A DNA stretch of 64,000 nucleotides from Rhododendron vialii (GCF_030253575.1 NC_080559.1:35439001-35503000), one strand, 5' to 3'; positions 24,658 through 35,966 are shown, counted from the first letter of the stretch. Notes: a model not told the origin generated them from the sequence alone. Program-made: numbers and translations.

Positions 24658-24988
24658 GGGCAAATTTCAATTATGCCTCTTCTAGTTTGGGCTACGTGCG
24701 GTTACACCCCTATAGTTCACTTTGTTGCATCCGCAGCTCATATGGTTGGTGGATTTGTGCAGACGCAGCCAATTAACGAAAATAATGCTTGCACCGGTAA
24801 CAGAAATGACTAAAAGTCCACTATGTCATAATCTTCTTCTTTGATTCTTCTTCTTCCTTAGATTTAAGAGGCACCGTGGGATGTACACCTCCTTTAGCAT
24901 GGACGGAAGTGGGTGTGAATGCAACAGTAAACCAAAGTGGGTATAATCGCACATGACCCAAACTGGAGGAGTATGATAAAGTTTGCCC
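24658..24988. mobile_element. MULE-type MITE (331 bp) with 9-bp target duplication
   Basis: Arms of about 75 bp: GGGCAAATTTCAATTATGCC ... on the left pairs with the right end ... GTATGATAAAGTTTGCCC; both arms carry CTAGTTTGGG / CCCAAACTGG and TTGCAT / ATGCAA. Perfect 9-bp duplication AATTAGTTA at 24649-24657 and 24989-24997. Long arms plus a 9-bp duplication point to the Mutator superfamily. Confidence 0.88.
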
Positions 24989-24997
24989 AATTAGTTA

Positions 24998-26094
24998 AAA
25001 AGGACATTGCATGCACCCATTATTGTTTGTTGCGTGTGGAACAGTCTGTTTTTAATGTGTCATTAAGCTAACTTAAGTTCCTTCAACTTTAATTTAGAGC
25101 ATCAAATCAGGATGTTTAGTTGGGGAAATTAAGATGGATGGATGGATGTGATCCACAGGTGTGAGACATTATCTCAAGTGAGTTGTACTAATGATTTGCT
25201 TAATGAGGATGGTGATAGTGAACTCTTGCACTATAGGAAGGAAAGCATTATTGCTTTTTGCATTTATGAAACCATGCTTGGCTTTACCATGTCAAAGAAG
25301 TCAGCTTGCTTTTTTCACTTATTTGTTTTAGTGAAAATTTCTAAATTGCTAAAAAAAATTAAAAGAAAAAAAATATTGGGGAAACAAAAGAAAGGACCAA
25401 ATTTGAAAAAATTCACAAAAGATAGAACTAAGTCCAGAAGGGTAGCATTGTATTTTTATTTTTTTTGTCATAGTTGTCGGTAGGCTTTCTTTAAATTTTC
25501 AGTGTTTCTTTATTTTTTTAATCTCTCTTGTCTGAATGAATGAATTTTTTTCCTAAAACTTCGAAAAACAAATTACGCTAAAAATAAGAGCAAAAAAAAC
25601 ACAGTTTCGTTTGCCATTTTAGTTTTCGTTCTCCAATCATTATCCTATTTTTTCAATTATTACTTTCACATCTCTATGTATCTCTCTCCAATCATTACAC
25701 CTATCTTCAATCATTACTCTATTTCTCTCTTCACTCACTACCAAAACTAAACTAAACTAAACTTTCAACCAAACACAACCGTTGGTTTTTATGTTATCTC
25801 TAAAGAATGAGTTTCTTCCACCCGTAGTGCATCTAAGTGACACGTTCCATGCGTAAAAAAAACTTTTTTATTTTTTTTCCACTTTTCAAATATCAAAGTT
25901 GATTGTGTAAGAAACCAAACACTACCGGTTTAAAAGCGTTGATTGGAAACGAATCTTGCAATTTTTGGCCAAGACAGTAGCCTCATGCATATAGATGACT
26001 ATAGCAGGATTCCTTGCGGATTTATTTTTTAGAATTCAAATGTTCGGACCAACTTATGTGCTCATTGAGTAATCTTGAAGGCTCAATTTCACCG
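24998..26094. other. Intergenic, no gene seen
   Basis: A/T-rich spacer with homopolymer-rich stretches (25330-25480, 25500-25600). Nothing recognised. Confidence 0.5.
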
Positions 26095-26240
26095 CGCATG
26101 CACTAACGACGAACCCAATTAAAGCTGGAGCAAAACTCCGTATGAACTGACTTTAATGGAATTAATAACATGCACCTTTGAGGTTTTGAACCTGAGACCT
26201 TCCGAAAAACCAACTTCTTAATTAGTCCCTTGAAGTTTTC
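26095..26240 (-). mobile_element. SINE family 1, copy B (inverted, partial)
   Basis: Read on the minus strand it matches copy A in order: GAAGGTCTCAGGTTCAAAAC (an almost ideal box B, GGTTCAAAACC), then AGGTGC, then CAGTTCATACGGAGTTTTGC and CAGCTTTAATTGG. Ends are not sharply defined. Confidence 0.7.
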
Positions 26241-26629
26241 TTACGGGACAACATGATTGATCTTGTATATATCGAAACCAAATCCCCACGCATTCTTATT
26301 CTGTACGTACTTTCAAGATCAATGCTTCTTCATCTAAATTGAATTGTGACTGGATCGTATTAAAAATGTTACTTGCGATGAAAATTGGAGTTTGGAGCTC
26401 ATTTCATGTTTTAAAAAATCTTGAATTATACATTTATTATTTGTGTTTTGTTAATTGTCTGAATTAAAAGTCGCATCCTATGGAGCAAGGACCACAAAAC
26501 CATATATTGTTCTCATACTGTTTATTATTATTTATCACCTCTTCACCACATGACTAAGTTAAATCAAGTGTGTGTATTGGGATCGATAGCCTATCAACCC
26601 GAACGAGTTTAGCTAAGTGGACATGAGAA

Positions 26630-26828
26630 CGCTAATAAATATATTTGGCTAAGTGGGCGTGAGAATGCTAATAAATGCGCGCCCTCCATGAGATTACATG
26701 TTTGAATTTTATAGAGGCCAAATATTCTAAGTATTGGGGCCACTGAAAAATTTGTCCGGTCGTTAACTTCAGGACCTTGAAATTAGTCGAGGTGCGCGCC
26801 AGCTGATGGAAACATCTAGTTATAGGGA
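26630..26828 (+). mobile_element. SINE family 2, copy A
   Basis: Box A-like GGCTAAGTGGGCGTGAGA, box B-like CATGTTTGAATTTTATAG, then TATTGGGGCCACTG and the 3' part GAAATTAGTCGAGGTGCGCG. It pairs in order with 39995-40153. A partial repeat of its head lies just upstream (about 26608-26640). Confidence 0.65.
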
Positions 26829-27317
26829 AAAAGTCGATAGCCTTTAATATTCCCTATGAAACGCCAAGTGCATGCACCTCTAATTGAAACGCCAAATATG
26901 CATGCGGCCGAGTTGCATTACCACAATGCCACATCTGGGCGTGCAGATGATGCTAAGAACAAGTAACTATATACGTATTTATATAAGGATACCAAGCAGT
27001 TCTAACAACATAATGCAAGTAAAAGCTAGCTTTAACTCTTCAAATTTTGAAATTGGAATACTTTAATCTGCGGAAAAAGTTGGAAGCTAACGAATTAACC
27101 ACAAAATTATAGTAACATAGTCCACCCCATGAGGTGCCAAAATAGGAGGACCCCTACAAATTTATGAATTTTCGGAGGCCTAAAGTATCCACTCGTTGAG
27201 CTTTAGCTCACGGACAGCTCTGATCCTCATGGAGTCAAAGCCATGAGATTAGGAATTCAATATCCAAAAATAAAAAATAAACATAAAAATAAACAACATC
27301 TCAAATTTTAAAGTTGT
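26829..27317. other. Intergenic, downstream of the zinc-finger gene
   Basis: No gene seen. It includes the likely 3' untranslated region of the minus-strand zinc-finger gene next to 27317. Confidence 0.5.
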
Positions 27318-27788
27318 TCAAAGCCTCAATGACAAGTCAAGATGGTTGAACTCCTCTTGGACACTTTCACCCTGGTATCCCTTTCCCAGATTCTCCTCAT
27401 TCTCTCTAGAACCATAATTCATCTCTCTCCTCCCATATCTTACATCATCTGAAAACCTTCCACCGGGCCGGTGGCTTGAGCCGATGGAACTGGGTCCGGA
27501 CCGGTTGTTCGACCCCCCATGTGGTTTAACAGCTGAACTCATGATCAGCTCTCTGCTTTTCTTTGCTAGGGTTCTTTCAAGCTTGTGGGCATTCTGGTGG
27601 CCTCCGAGTGCTTGTGAGCTGTAAAACTTTCTCTGGCAATAGTTACAAGAGAAAATTCGGGTGTCGGATGATGAGCTTAGTGGCGACGAAGAAGATGAAG
27701 AGGGGGAGGAATGGTCAAGAACTAGGTTTAGGTTGAGATCATTGATAGGAAGACTCAGATTGAGGGAGGTGTTTTGGTTCAAACTCAT
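27318..27788 (-). CDS. Single C2H2 zinc-finger protein with EAR repression motifs
   Basis: Intronless, 156 residues; plant-type single-finger transcription repressor (ZFP1/ZFP3/ZFP4-like group) expected in the nucleus. The finger is at residues 46-68: Cys48, Cys51, His64, His68, with the plant-specific QALGGH at 59-64. LxLxL-type EAR motifs are at both ends (LNLSLP near 9-14, DLNLNL near 17-22, and LDLSLRL as the last seven residues), which predicts TOPLESS-type corepressor recruitment. A Ser-rich linker (28-41) precedes the finger. The ATG at 27788 gives the expected short N-terminus. Promoter side (27790-28000) ends in a GA microsatellite. The precise paralogue cannot be named. Confidence 0.93.
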   Translation of the reverse strand: MSLNQNTSLNLSLPINDLNLNLVLDHSSPSSSSSSPLSSSSDTRIFSCNYCQRKFYSSQALGGHQNAHKLERTLAKKSRELIMSSAVKPHGGSNNRSGPSSIGSSHRPGGRFSDDVRYGRREMNYGSRENEENLGKGYQGESVQEEFNHLDLSLRL

Positions 27789-27958
27789 GGCTATGAGAAA
27801 GGTTAATTGATAGAAAGTAGAGAGAAGGTGTCTGTATAGTCAAAGTGGCAGGATGGTGTTGAAGTCCAATCAAGGAATGTTATATAGGTCTAATGGAATT
27901 TAGACGAGTGGTGGAGTGATTGTAGAGATGGGTAGGTGGGGAAGAGGAGGTTAAATAG

Positions 27959-27967
<9 letters not shown>

Positions 27968-27990
<23 letters not shown>
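27968..27990. repeat. (GA)n microsatellite
   Basis: GA run about 180 bp upstream of the zinc-finger start codon. Confidence 0.9.
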
Positions 27991-27997
<7 letters not shown>

Positions 27998-28029
27998 GTC
28001 ATAACAAGTGCTCTTTGTTAGGACTTAGG

Positions 28030-28275
28030 AGAAAGATTTCGGTGCCTGGTGGGGCCATATCCCACGTGGTATTCACTTGGCATATCCAGGTCATTCAATA
28101 TATTTTTAGACAGCTCGGATTGAAACTCTCTCTCTCCTCTTGTCCCAACACTGTATCTCTTATTTTTCTCTTTTCAAATCTGAGCCGTCTAATTTTAAAA
28201 ATGCAATGGACAGTTCAGATGTGCCGAACGGACACCACGTGGTACCCATCCGACACTGAAATTTTTTTCCTTCGT
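28030..28275. mobile_element. Imperfect foldback element
   Basis: The left arm (TTTCGGTGCC ... CCCACGTGGTATTC ... ATTTTTAGACAGCTCGGATT) pairs with the right arm (AATCTGAGCCGTCTAATTTT ... GGACACCACGTGGTACCC ... CTGAAATTT). GTTAGG stands outside both ends (about 28017 and 28274) and may be a target duplication. Superfamily unknown. Confidence 0.6.
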
Positions 28276-28864
28276 TAGGCATGGAGCTAGGAGAGAAAAG
28301 ATGGAAAAATTAGGGGTTTAATTCTCTAAGCGGTGTCCATTTCAAAATGCGTGAGATGGGTTGTGGAACTTACAAAAAGCCCCAATACTCACTTGTTGGC
28401 TATTGGGAGGCACACAAACTCCTCACTTAGTTTGAATTAAATCCTATACTATTATGGAAAGAAAGGTTTGTCATCAAGTGTTTTTGATCTGATCTTATTT
28501 AAAATATGAATAATGATGCTATAAACACAACTTTTAAAATATAATTCCGGACACCATTGTATCTATAATCGTTCGATGCACGTGAGCCTACATAAATCGG
28601 ACAGCTCTGAACATGTACAGTCGTACGCATTCCTAGATTTTTTGTTAAAAAAAAGTATTCATGAGTACTTTTGTCAAGGTGATTTTGAAGACCGTTGATG
28701 AGGTTCAGTGGTTCCAGCTGTTTTACAAGATAAAAAAGAAGAAGGGTGAAGGTTCAGTGGTTGAGTGTTGCTGGAATCACAAATAGGGGGCACCAGGTTA
28801 TGTTTACCCATTTGCCTTTAATTGTTTTCCTGTAGTTAATTCAGCTGGATCATTTAAAAAGCTA

Positions 28865-29135
28865 CTCCCTCCGTCCCTTTTTAAGTGTCCTGCTTCGTAA
28901 CTCCAACTTATTAAAAAGACATCATTATTATACCTTTCACATCAATTTTTTCCTCCACTTTCCCAACTTACCCATCATCATTACACTTTTACTCACTTAC
29001 TTTTCAAAAAGGAATCTACTTTTAGGGACAAAATAGACAATGCACCAATTTTTACCCACTAACTTTACAAAATGGACACTTATTAAGGGACAGCCCAAAA
29101 TGGAATACTGGACTCTAAAAAAGGGACGGAGGGAG
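28865..29135. mobile_element. Stowaway-type MITE, copy 2 (271 bp)
   Basis: Same length and terminal repeats as the copy at 17657-17927, flanked by TA (28863-28864, 29136-29137). By eye only about five substitutions separate the two copies, so they moved recently. Confidence 0.95.
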
Positions 29136-30132
29136 TATTTTTTTTCCCGATAGAAGACTTTTGTGTGATCTGGTAGCTGAAATTGCAAGAGAACAAACGT
29201 ACCGAGCTATTTTCAATATAAGTGACTTGAGTTCCAAAGGTCAATTATGGGTTACTTTCGAAGTCCCATCTGACATCATGTCATGTGGTTCTACTTGCAA
29301 AAAAAAAAAAAAAAGATTGTTACCACACAATGTGTTATTGTTTTCCAACCACGCAAGGTGAATGGTAATGTCTTTACGGTCACATAATTTGTCGCTACGT
29401 AAATGGTTAGAAGTATAATGGTACGCTTAATAATTTGTGAGTTCCAAATAGGAATGAAATGAGAGAACGATAAGGGGCTTAAGATAGTGAGAGAGGGACA
29501 GATACCTGCAAAAATAAGTTGGGGAATAGAAGGGGTTGTCGGCTCCACAAATGGCAGCATTCGAGCTTCATGTTGCTCCATCGAAACACATGTTCCATGA
29601 CATTCCCTAATTGCTCCCATACAGCTTGTAAAAGTGTTTTAAAAAAAAAAACACACACACTTAATTATTCTTCTTTTTTCTGAGTTTTTTAGATTTTGTA
29701 GTTCGTTTATGATTTTCCATATATAAAGGAAATTTGGATGCTCTAGATTTTACTGAATATTAATTTGCTCAATTTTGCATTAATATTACCCTCTATATAT
29801 GTCCCATATAGGTGGTTCTTTACGAAAAAATGTGTAATTTTTGAATAAAAAATAAAGTACTTCTATGCCTATCAATTTTATAGAGGTCTTCCTCTTTCTC
29901 TTTTACACCTTTTTTTCTTTGCGTACGTATCAATTTGATTTGCACATCTATTTCACGGGACGTCCAATCACACTTTCGTTTGGTCGTACACATCTCCTTA
30001 ATCAGCACGAGAAATAGAGGTTAAGAGAGAACTTGTACTAGTTTTCCAAGATAAGTACAAGCTTGTGAGTAAGATAAACCATCTTGACACAACTTAAAAT
30101 ATCAAACATTATAGTACTACAATAATAGACCC
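29136..30132. other. Intergenic, no gene seen
   Basis: A/T-rich. An open frame on the minus strand near 29291-29620 has no recognised similarity. Confidence 0.5.
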
Positions 30133-30315
30133 CTTTCGTTGTTTAAGGCCGGGGGAGTTTGGTCCCTCCTAGATCTCAAATTTCAAGTTTCGAGAGGTTA
30201 GCAATTCTTGTATAGGATCAGTTCATATAGAGTTCTACCTCATCTTTAAATGGGGCTTCCGCTAATGATTGGAGGAGTAGTTCTCAAAACGCACATTAGT
30301 ATTAAAAAAATCAAG
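30133..30315 (+). mobile_element. SINE family 1, copy C (degenerate)
   Basis: TTAAGGCCGGGGGAGTTTGG, TCCCTCCTAGATCTCAAATT and AGTTCATATAGAGTTCTACC follow the same order as copy A (23698-23915); an A-rich end is near 30310. Confidence 0.65.
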
Positions 30316-30827
30316 TCGGATAATGCCTCCAAGCGCGTACCCTAGGTAAACGTGGATATAATTATGTGTACCTCACTACTTAACTACATAATCTTCGTTG
30401 TTTTTTCCTTAAATTAATCTCATGACTATTAGAGAAGTTAATTAAAGAGACATTGACAAGAATAAAAACATTCAGATGATGTGTCAATTCATTGATTTTG
30501 TGGGCATATCAATCATCAAGGCTTTACAATGTTGGATGATGCTTTCTGAAACCATGTGCAATCGAGATTAATTAAAGGATTAAAAGCAAAAATATCATTG
30601 GAGATCATAAAAGAAAAGTACTAATAGGATACCAATTGATGTTAAATCCTATTTCTCTCTTCTGCTTTGTCACTGCGCATAATGTTCTTCATGCATCATA
30701 TGACACCAAGGCATGGTTTTAAATAAAGGTCGTTTCCATCGTATCGATCATTAAGTAACGAGTTTCAGACCTCCGATATCATTACTTATTTATTGGCCTT
30801 TTGCGGTTCGATATCAACCAATATATA

Positions 30828-31146
30828 AGCCCACCGAAGTCCTGCTAGGTTTAGATCTTGCCAGACGAAGGTGCTAATGCATTTTTACTCCTGCTGGTCT
30901 TTGGTTGGGTTAGGGTTAGGTTTGTGCTGAATTATACTGATCTGGGCTTTTAGGCCTTTTTAGGTGTGGGTTTGTCCCAATGGGTGTTTTCCTGGTTTAG
31001 GCTCAGCCTGTTGAGCCTATTTCAGTTCCTCCGTGTAGTTTGGAGAAGAAAGTCTTGGATGGTCAGGCCGGTGTATCCAAGCTCCTATTATCTCTGTAAC
31101 TTCGTGTTTATGAGTTAATGAAATTATTATTTTGCTCATCAAAAAA
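30828..31146 (+). mobile_element. 5'-truncated LINE-like retroposon
   Basis: The 3' end, GAGTTAATGAAATTATTATT then TTGCTCATC and an A tail, resembles plant LINE tails. AATATATA stands just before (30820-30827) and just after the A tail (31147-31154), a plausible target duplication. No coding remnant is long enough to confirm the class. Confidence 0.5.
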
Positions 31147-31330
31147 AATATATAGGCACTATATAGGCACCGTTATCTATTCCGATACCGCGATTTAAAA
31201 CCCGTAATCAAGGCAACATCTCTCTTGCGCACATGATCCAATAATTTTGACATTAGATAAAGCCACTAGCTAGTCATGAACATAAACTGAACCGAGCACA
31301 TGGGAATGTGTTGAAATATAACGGCAGACT

Positions 31331-31751
31331 AATTCACGAGAGACTAGTTAGCGTACTAGTCCAAACGAGATAAACAACTCGTCGCAACGAGCAATTCTTG
31401 CGCACAAGAAAGAAAGAGAAAATCTCTGTAATATTATTGATAAAAGTTTAAAAGTCTAATAATTGAATAGGTTACAGCCCTTTTTATAAGACCCTAACCC
31501 TAGATATCCTACTGTAAAAGAAATAATAAATCATGCCAAAACAAGCGGCATTAAATAAAACATAGTTCCTAATTAATTAAAATAAAATCTTAATTCTTGT
31601 AGACCAAGAATTCTAATAAAGGCAAAAATCAAAATTAAACCGAATACGGAAAGTTAATAATTCTAACCTAAACGGAAATATTCCTAACCAAAATCTTATT
31701 CTAAAACAAAGAAAATAAAATACAAAAACTCTCCATTTTTGTCCTACATCA
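31331..31751 (-). repeat. 3' LTR of the gag-only element
   Basis: Direct copy of 33198-33618. The last codons and stop of the gag frame (31613) fall inside it. Confidence 0.9.
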
Positions 31752-33154
31752 GTCTCCTTTTCTTCAAAAGAACTCGACCTCGAGTTCTCGTTAGAAACTT
31801 GCCACCTGCCTTTCCAAATAAATAAATATTTGGAATACTTCAACTTCTCGCTCGTCTTCCAATAAAAGTACACTTGCCAAGATAGTTTTTCTGCACACTT
31901 CAATTGATTGACAATTTTCACAATACGAGAATTGAGTGAAAACTCAAACTGCTCCAACCCAAGAAAATCAATAAATTGAACGTCATGCAGAAATTCCAAT
32001 TTCTCTTTATGTTGATCCATCGCAAAATTAATTGGTACATCATGTATGAATGATGTAGCATTAAGAGATCTTGTACCAAATTCACCATTGGGACCACTCA
32101 TACTTCCGTGTGGCTCACAAGGCTCAATATTAGGGAAGACATCATCATGTCGAGAAATTATATGTCCTGATTTATGACTTTCCTCTTCCTTTGGTTCTCG
32201 TACTTGATACAATGTTGCGATATTTTCATCCTTACTTGCAATTACCTCATTGGTTGCACCTCCATCTAAATCCAACCGATGTTCGAGCATAGGGGCACTC
32301 AAACATTCCTCTTTGCCACCAACTTCTTTATCACCAGCTTTTTCTTCGTCACCAAGTTCAATCCGATTTCCCTCCTCTTTTGCAACTTCTTCAACATCTT
32401 TGACAATAATGGTTGTATTCTGTTGCTTTGGCCCATATTTTTCCTTCAGTAATTCCTCATAGTTCCAGGGCAAAAATCTCTCCACCAAAAGTCTTTTAAT
32501 TCTCGACCATGCATGAATTCGACGCTTGCCCAATCGATCTCTTGACGATTGTAATTTTAACCACCATTGTAACGCCGGGCCCGTAAGCTTCAATAATAAA
32601 AACCTCCACCTTTGTTCAAAAGGAGTTTTCGTATACTCAAAAAAATCATCAATGTCCAATATCCAATCCAAACGATCTTCAAAAAATTCAAGACCACTAA
32701 ATTTTGGCAACTTATTGTAATACCTGAAATTTGCTTGTCGCTTTATCGACTGATAATCATCATGGCCCTCGAATAACTCGCCTTCAAATTCATTCCTACT
32801 ATCGTAGTGATAATAAGAATATCCTCCGGAGACGTTTCGGTGAATAGGTTGGTTGTGGGCAAATCCCTCAACGCGGTTCCTATTCTGGTTAAGAGGTTGG
32901 CGATGGGCAAATCCCAACGCGCGATCCTCCTCAACCCTCCCTGGCCTTTGGCGGATTTGTAGAGTCATCTCCTGCAGCATCTCACGGATCTCAGTGAACT
33001 GAGTGCGGGTATCCTGACGGATCTCAGTGAACTGAGTGCGGGTATCCTGACGGATCTCCGTTAACTGTGCTTGTTGATCCTCCACCATCCTCCTTAGGTC
33101 AGTAAGCCCACGACCAACGTCAATGGGTGTGTCTTCTTCTGTGTTTAGTGCCAT
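31613..33154 (-). CDS. Retrotransposon gag polyprotein (non-autonomous element)
   Basis: Intact frame of 513 residues from ATG 33154; an in-frame extension exists upstream without ATG. A coiled N-terminus contains a repeated segment (TQFTEIRQDTR twice in tandem). The gag core is near residues 150-245 (FEDRLDWILDIDDFFEYTKT ... LLKLTGPALQWWLKLQ ... AWSRIKRLLVERFLPWNYEE). The second half is acidic and low in similarity to anything I know. No zinc knuckle, protease or polymerase was seen. The final 46 or so residues are read from the 3' LTR. The open frame and identical LTRs suggest a recent insertion. Confidence 0.85.
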   Translation of the reverse strand: MALNTEEDTPIDVGRGLTDLRRMVEDQQAQLTEIRQDTRTQFTEIRQDTRTQFTEIREMLQEMTLQIRQRPGRVEEDRALGFAHRQPLNQNRNRVEGFAHNQPIHRNVSGGYSYYHYDSRNEFEGELFEGHDDYQSIKRQANFRYYNKLPKFSGLEFFEDRLDWILDIDDFFEYTKTPFEQRWRFLLLKLTGPALQWWLKLQSSRDRLGKRRIHAWSRIKRLLVERFLPWNYEELLKEKYGPKQQNTTIIVKDVEEVAKEEGNRIELGDEEKAGDKEVGGKEECLSAPMLEHRLDLDGGATNEVIASKDENIATLYQVREPKEEESHKSGHIISRHDDVFPNIEPCEPHGSMSGPNGEFGTRSLNATSFIHDVPINFAMDQHKEKLEFLHDVQFIDFLGLEQFEFSLNSRIVKIVNQLKCAEKLSWQVYFYWKTSEKLKYSKYLFIWKGRWQVSNENSRSSSFEEKETDVGQKWRVFVFYFLCFRIRFWLGIFPFRLELLTFRIRFNFDFCLY

Positions 33155-33197
33155 CGAACCAGGCAAAGCCTTGCTCTGATACCACTTGACGCGGCGG

Positions 33198-33618
33198 AAT
33201 TCACGAGAGACTAGTTAGCGTACTAGTCCAAACGAGATAAACAACTCGTCGCAACGAGCAATTCTTGCGCACAAGAAAGAAAGAGAAAATCTCTGTAATA
33301 TTATTGATAAAAGTTTAAAAGTCTAATAATTGAATAGGTTACAGCCCTTTTTATAAGACCCTAACCCTAGATATCCTACTGTAAAAGAAATAATAAATCA
33401 TGCCAAAACAAGCGGCATTAAATAAAACATAGTTCCTAATTAATTAAAATAAAATCTTAATTCTTGTAGACCAAGAATTCTAATAAAGGCAAAAATCAAA
33501 ATTAAACCGAATACGGAAAGTTAATAATTCTAACCTAAACGGAAATATTCCTAACCAAAATCTTATTCTAAAACAAAGAAAATAAAATACAAAAACTCTC
33601 CATTTTTGTCCTACATCA
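33198..33618 (-). repeat. 5' LTR of the gag-only element
   Basis: Direct copy of 31331-31751 with no mismatch seen. It carries the same frame remnant (33480-33600) that ends the gag protein in the other LTR. Confidence 0.9.
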
Positions 33619-35915
33619 CAAATTATGCATGTATACTGTATGCTTCCTAACGGGTAGTATATGGTACTATAGTAATATATACCCTGCAATGGAAACATGA
33701 GAATGGGCTTCATTAACATGGCACAGCAATGATATTATTATTCTAAATCATTTAATTTAATTTAATTTAAAGAATCACATATAGATAGTCTTGCAGGGGG
33801 TACTCGGCTATAATTGCTGTAAGTCTCTTGTCTCTCATTTCCGGACATAACACAATCCGGCCGGGAAACTACAACTTTTCCAACATTTACTTACCTCCCA
33901 AAAATATGATACATAATCAATTGTTCCTCATACTAGTAAAATAAATGCAATTTTCTGTATCATGGTCATATATAAAATAGATTGGGTTGGGGGTCATTCC
34001 GTAAGCATTTATATTGGGTTGAGGTCACTAACACTAATAGCGATACATTTGAAACGGCACTAATATTAGATCAATGCGTACAGTACCAATAGAAGAATGA
34101 GTAATCTGACCATTGGTACAGTACTCAACCTTAGTTATAAAAATTATTTGGGGCTGTTGGGGTAAGAACTAGTAGCACACTACTCCGTATTCCATTTCCA
34201 AGATGTTACTCTTTTCTTTTTGTTTCAGGAAAGATGTTACTCTTAATTTGGTAAGTATATTATTAATTAATCTCAAGCCCCTGATTATAGGAAATCGGAA
34301 ACTCTGTTCTCATTGGTCAGAAAATACAATGTCGACATGCTAAATTGATATTTATAACTTATAAGCATGTTCTAACTACTATAATAACTACTATATTTGA
34401 GACCATTTCTTAAACCAAATGGCCTCGAATAACAGCTACCACAATATTCAGTAATCAGGTAGAGCAAGAGTGCAAGTCCATACATGTCACGTTCCAGAGT
34501 ACTCGATCGATAACTTAGCTCAAAAAAGTTTAGGGCACACGTAGATTCACAAAAACACTTGCACACATAATCCTCTCTCTCTCTCTCTCTCTCTCCAAAT
34601 AGTTCTTTGATTTCATTTTCTCGACTTCAATAAAAAAAGCATATGGTCGTAGCTAGCTAGTAAGGACCATGCATGCATGATCTCCAAATTAAGGGCAACA
34701 ATCATACTTTTATCTTTTGTAGTGGCTTACAGTGTGAGCCACTGTGGCCTCTGATGTTGAAGCAATATTCCTTCGAATTTTCATGCTGATATATACCGCT
34801 CTTTTGAGTTTTGTACTGTTTCATTTGCTGTAATGCTGTTGTGAACTAAAAGAGTAGAGGGCGGGCCACTTGAAGTTTGAATCTTCTGATCACCTTTTCC
34901 CCACACTTTTGGCTTTCATTCCGTCCAAGTTTTGGTTCCATTAGTAGGGTTTAACATTTGTGCTTGGCTGCAATAATATGCTTTTTTTTTATACGGCAAA
35001 AAGATGGATTCATTAACTCATAACAAGGAGAATATATATTCTTTCATTGGCAAACTTTTTTAGTCGAATGGTCCAAGTTTGTGGAGACATGTAATTTTTT
35101 CCTCATGCACCATTTATTTATTTAATTTTCCTCAACCATCTAGCTAGATTGATGCTGCTAATTGATCATCATTTCATGATTAATTATCTTGGAGTAATTT
35201 CGTTGAGATCTATCCATCTCAATATGAAGTTAAATAAAGCTACCAAGATTATAATTCTATTTTTATTCTTAATTTTGAACAACAGCTACCGAGTTTCTAT
35301 GCTTTGTTCCTCGTCCTGATACTCATGATTGTTAGAATAACACTATTAGGAAATATTATAGTGATATTATATTTTCTAGATTTTATTATTGTGTTTCCTG
35401 TTTATACTCAGCCTTTATATTATTCATATTTTTTAAGTTTTTAATGCATCATTCAGTTACCAAAAAAAAAGGAGCTAGCTGAACCTCAAACCATAACTTT
35501 GTGAAGTCTCTACGGCAGATCAATGATCACCTACTACCGTGCCAACTACCAGAAGTTAACTCTCGAGCTCAAATGATTGATCAAAAGGGTCGGACAAAAG
35601 GGGATGTCGGAGGGTGCCCGGATCGATCCATTCATGTACAATTCCAACTAATTCTTTTATTGTACAAATTTCACGGCTCAATTTGAAAATCTTCTATCAC
35701 GGGATTAGTCCAACTTGCATGAAAATTTCATAAAATTCTTGCCTACGCGAGAAAAAATCTCCTAGAATTCTAAATTATCAATCACTTTTTTTGGTTGCGT
35801 GTGTCAAATTAAAAGATTGGTACATATACACACACAAACTCAAATCTACTGAGTAGCAATATATATCTATGGAACATAATTTTGTTAAATATAGAAATAT
35901 ATGTGATTCAAACCC

Positions 35916-35918
<3 letters not shown>
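33619..35918. other. Intergenic, no gene seen
   Basis: 2.3 kb of A/T-rich spacer with a CT run at 34574-34594. Open frames are short and unrecognised. Confidence 0.5.

Positions 35919-35955
<37 letters not shown>
35919..35955. repeat. (TA)n microsatellite 1
   Basis: TA run directly left of the first foldback unit. Confidence 0.9.
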
Positions 35956-35958
<3 letters not shown>

Positions 35959-35966
35959 TACCTTTC

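Larger units (their letters stand above)
31331..33618 (-). mobile_element. Gag-only Ty3/gypsy-type LTR retrotransposon
   Basis: Two 421-bp direct repeats, 31331-31751 and 33198-33618, look identical by eye. On the minus strand the element runs LTR (starts TGATGTAGGAC), primer-binding site TGGTATCAGAGC (33173-33184, initiator-tRNA-Met type), a long gag frame, a purine-rich stretch (about 31752-31775), and the second LTR. There is no protease, reverse transcriptase or integrase, so it is non-autonomous. The site is odd: no target duplication is visible (AGACT left, CAAAT right), and 13 bp separate the LTR end from the primer site. Confidence 0.9.

Noticed and set aside
29291-29620. Minus-strand frame that could be an exon (MLPFVEPTTPSIPQLIF)
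   Set aside because: No similarity recognised, no partner exons, and it ends in an A/T-rich repeat.
31331-33618. CRISPR-like reading of the spaced repeats in this and other regions
   Set aside because: The repeats are LTRs, SINEs or MITEs; no regular short repeat-spacer pattern exists and the DNA is eukaryotic.
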